DNA of 64,000 nt from Candidatus Leptofilum proximum (GTDB taxonomy: Bacteria > Chloroflexota > Anaerolineae > Promineifilales > Promineifilaceae), in NCBI GenBank assembly GCA_016710325.1, contig JADJXK010000002.1:5704001-5768000 (forward strand), given 5' to 3'. Under the pieces are notes generated by a model. It did no database searches. It worked only from the letters and a program-made list of their open reading frames with translations, and was not told the DNA's origin. Shown one piece after another: positions 61,794-64,000 of the stretch (its first letter is position 1; each line of letters begins with the position of its first letter). A program made the translations under genes and the position numbers.

Positions 61794-62773
61794 TATAAAA
61801 TCTCCTTCACAGCCGCAATCACCCGCTCGGCGCTGGGCAGCGCCGAACGCTCCAACTCGCCGGAGTACGGAGCCGGGACATCATATTGGGCTACGCGCTT
61901 GATGGGCGCATCGATGTAATCGAACGCCTCTTCTTGCAGGCGCGCCACCACCTCAGCGCCAACCCCGTAGGTCTGGTGCCCAAATTCTACCACGACGGCC
62001 TTAAACGTCTTCTTGAAAGATTCAACCACTGGCCCCATGTCCAGCGGCTGCAGGCTGCGCAAATCGATCACTTCGGCCTCAATCCCTTCTTCGGCCAGGC
62101 TTTTGGCCGCGTCCAGCGAGGTGTGCAGCCCTTCGCCGTAGGTAATGATGGTTACATCCGAGCCTTCGCGCTTCACGTCGGACACGCCCAGCGGAACGGT
62201 GTACTCCTCGTCTGGCACTTCGTCGCGCACCTTGGGCGAGGTGTACAGGGCCACCGGCTCAATGAAGAGCACCGGGCTGTTGTCGCGAATAGCCGTCTTG
62301 AGCATGCCTTTGGCGTCGTACGGCGTGGCCGGGCAGACAACCTTCAGGCCGGGGAAGTGGGCAAAGATGACGTCTGGGGTGTGGCTGTGTGTCGCGCCTA
62401 GCTGCTTGCCGCCGCCGCCAGGAGCGCGGAAGACCACGGGGCAGTCAAACTGGCCGTTGAACATGTAGCTCACCTTGGCCGCATGGTTCACAATCGCATC
62501 GAAGGCGACAAAGGCAAAGTTGATGGTCATGAACTCGGCGACGGGACGGGTGCCCGCCATGGCCGCACCGGTAGCCGCGCCAGCGATGGCCATTTCGGAA
62601 ATAGGTGTGTCGCGCACGCGGTTTTCGCCAAACTCTTCTAAAAAGCCCTTGGTGACGGCGTAGGTACCGCCCCAGGCGCCCACTTCTTCACCCATGATAA
62701 ATACGTTTTCATCGCGGCGCATTTCTTCGCGCAGCGCTTCGGTAATTGCTTCTCGTAAGGTTAAACGGGCCAT
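61793..62773 (-). CDS. pdhB: 2-oxoacid dehydrogenase E1 beta subunit
   Basis: A 326-residue transketolase-like subunit with LREAITEALREEMRRDENVFIMGEEV, EFMTINFAFVAFDAIVNHAAKVSYM, GGGGKQLGATHSH and the C-terminal HQTYGVGAEVV region. It pairs with the alpha subunit, whose stop overlaps its start. It is the middle gene of a three-gene operon. Confidence 0.92.
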   Translation of the reverse strand: MARLTLREAITEALREEMRRDENVFIMGEEVGAWGGTYAVTKGFLEEFGENRVRDTPISEMAIAGAATGAAMAGTRPVAEFMTINFAFVAFDAIVNHAAKVSYMFNGQFDCPVVFRAPGGGGKQLGATHSHTPDVIFAHFPGLKVVCPATPYDAKGMLKTAIRDNSPVLFIEPVALYTSPKVRDEVPDEEYTVPLGVSDVKREGSDVTIITYGEGLHTSLDAAKSLAEEGIEAEVIDLRSLQPLDMGPVVESFKKTFKAVVVEFGHQTYGVGAEVVARLQEEAFDYIDAPIKRVAQYDVPAPYSGELERSALPSAERVIAAVKEIL

Positions 62774-63750
62774 TAGTTTGCCTCCGCAGTGGTGGGGTAG
62801 ATGTGGTCAAATAGGGTGTCCTGTGCAGGCAGGGGAGATTCGTTGGAGAATTCTACTGCTTCATCTACTTCTTTCATTACTGCCTCGTCAATGGCAACTA
62901 ATTCGGATTCTTCTACATTTTGCTCTTTGAGGAGGTGGTTTTGTAGGGTCGCGATGGGATCTTTCTCGTCGCGCCACTTGTCCAGCTCGCCTTCCGGACG
63001 GTAGCGGGTGCGGTCGCCGATGCTGTGACCTTCGTAGCGGTAGGTCATCATTTCCAGGAATTGCGGCCCTTTGCCTTTGCGGCAGGCGGCAATGGCTTTT
63101 TGGGTGGCTTCGTAGACGGCAAAGATGTCCATGCCGTCGATTTGTTTGCCGGGGATGTTGTAGGCTTTGGCCTTGTCTACCATTTTATGAACGGCCGAAG
63201 CCATTTCCACAGAGGTACCCATGCCGTATTTGTTGTTTTCGCAGATGAAGACGATGGGCAGGTCCCAAACGGCCGCCATGTTCAGCGATTCGTGGAAGTA
63301 GCCAATATTCGTCGCCCCATCGCCGAAGTAGCAGAGGCAAACGGCGTCGCTGCTTTTGTACTTTTCGGCCAGGGCCAGGCCTACGCCCAGCGAGATGTGT
63401 GCGCCGACGATGCCGTAGCCGCCCCAGAAGGTGCGCTCTTTGCTGGCCATGTGCATGGAACCGCCGCGCCCGCCCACAACACCGGTGGCTTTGCCCATCA
63501 GCTCGGCCATCACTTCATTGGCCGAGATGCCCACGGCCAGGGCGTGGCCGTGGTCGCGATAGGCGGTGATGATGTGGTCGCCTTCCTTGCGGGCCGCGAT
63601 GGTGCCCACGGCCACGGCTTCCTGCCCAATGTAGAGGTGCAGAAAGCCTTTGATCTTACCCTCAAGCTGGTACAACTCGTCGCTGCGCTCTTCGAAACGG
63701 CGAATGAGTACCATCTGACGGTACCAATCGAGTAGTGTGTCTTTGTCCAT
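62773..63750 (-). CDS. pdhA: 2-oxoacid dehydrogenase E1 alpha subunit
   Basis: A 325-residue ThDP subunit. It carries the ThDP/Mg motif GDGATNIGYFHESLNMA, followed by NNKYGMGTS, and the phosphorylation-loop-like RYEGHSIGDRTRYR. It starts MDKDTLLDWYRQMVLIRRFEE, typical of PdhA. It is first in the operon, and the upstream region ends with a CACAGAT-family palindrome. Confidence 0.92.
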   Translation of the reverse strand: MDKDTLLDWYRQMVLIRRFEERSDELYQLEGKIKGFLHLYIGQEAVAVGTIAARKEGDHIITAYRDHGHALAVGISANEVMAELMGKATGVVGGRGGSMHMASKERTFWGGYGIVGAHISLGVGLALAEKYKSSDAVCLCYFGDGATNIGYFHESLNMAAVWDLPIVFICENNKYGMGTSVEMASAVHKMVDKAKAYNIPGKQIDGMDIFAVYEATQKAIAACRKGKGPQFLEMMTYRYEGHSIGDRTRYRPEGELDKWRDEKDPIATLQNHLLKEQNVEESELVAIDEAVMKEVDEAVEFSNESPLPAQDTLFDHIYPTTAEAN

Positions 63751-63818
63751 TCAGATCTCCTTGTATGCCTTGGTAGGTGCTGTCTGGCCCGTTACGGCCG
63801 TTTCTTCCCTGGAACATA

Positions 63819-63882
63819 GGACACGGATTTTCGCAGATGAACACAGATAATAATCTGTGAAAACCTGCGTTCATCTGTGTCC
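63819..63882. repeat. CACAGAT-family palindromic array
   Basis: GGACACGGATTTTCGCAG and ATGAACACAGAT face ATCTGTGAAAACCTGCG and TTCATCTGTGTCC. It lies upstream of the pdh operon. The rest of the window to 64000 shows no gene. Confidence 0.85.
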
Positions 63883-64000
63883 TTTTCTTAAGAATCACGG
63901 CCAAAACGAAGAAAACCGTGCCTGTTGTGGGAGGTGGCAGGTTTCTTGCAGCCAACGGGTAGGAAATAGTATGTATTGCTTCTTAAGGTGACAAGCCAGC

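Overview
The window looks like chromosomal DNA of a Chloroflexota bacterium (Anaerolineae/Ardenticatenia-like). This is an inference from gene content: secreted or lipoprotein products with Thr-Pro linkers, LysM and Kelch/WD40 proteins, a BTAD/NB-ARC/TPR regulator, a kinase-NTPase-WD40 giant protein, a PucR regulator and a divergent IleRS. No rRNA, tRNA, insertion sequence, prophage or CRISPR array was found. The DNA is GC-rich, with AT-richer islands at about 6.64-7.32 kb and 31.3-34.6 kb.

Layout. 0-2.2 kb: an RsbW/STAS/RsbU-type partner-switching cluster. 2.3-4.5 kb: a G5/beta-propeller lipoprotein and a DUF2267 protein on the minus strand. 4.7-5.9 kb: a sigma70 promoter and T-box leader in front of alaX. 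5.9-10.9 kb: an unknown protein, a frameshifted repeat gene and ileS. 11.2-20.2 kb: a Kelch protein, sbcDC, a lone receiver, a UbiA-type enzyme, a deoxynucleoside kinase and rpsU. 20.2-28.3 kb: a sugar transferase, a LysM lipoprotein, a thioredoxin-like lipoprotein with two in-frame UGA codons, a BTAD/STAND regulator and a lectin-like, possibly pore-forming protein. 28.5-37.2 kb: an XRE-kinase-nSTAND-WD40 protein, a secreted protein and a di-haem cytochrome c peroxidase. 37.3-55.3 kb: a minus-strand branched-chain amino-acid region (ilvB-ilvN-ilvC-leuA-leuC-leuD-cimA-leuB-ilvD) led by an Ile/Leu/Val-rich leader peptide and attenuator. CimA implies isoleucine synthesis from pyruvate via citramalate. 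55.3-63.8 kb: PucR, a hybrid kinase, an OmpR regulator and the E1 alpha/E1 beta/E2 genes of a 2-oxoacid dehydrogenase.

The best candidate for something undescribed is the minus-strand gene at 22325-22849. Both redox cysteines of its thioredoxin motif are replaced by UGA (W-UGA-P-T-UGA-R), and a hairpin fitting the bacterial SECIS model follows directly. This suggests an exported Sec-x-x-Sec lipoprotein.

Two genome-scale signatures run through the window. The octamer palindrome ACGGCCGT occurs about 100 times (hand count), inside and between genes. About 25 intergenic palindromes are built from tandem short words in about 11 sequence families. These often abut or form the stop codon of a neighbouring gene. 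One copy interrupts the T-box leader, one is inserted in frame in ileS and one in frame in the giant kinase.
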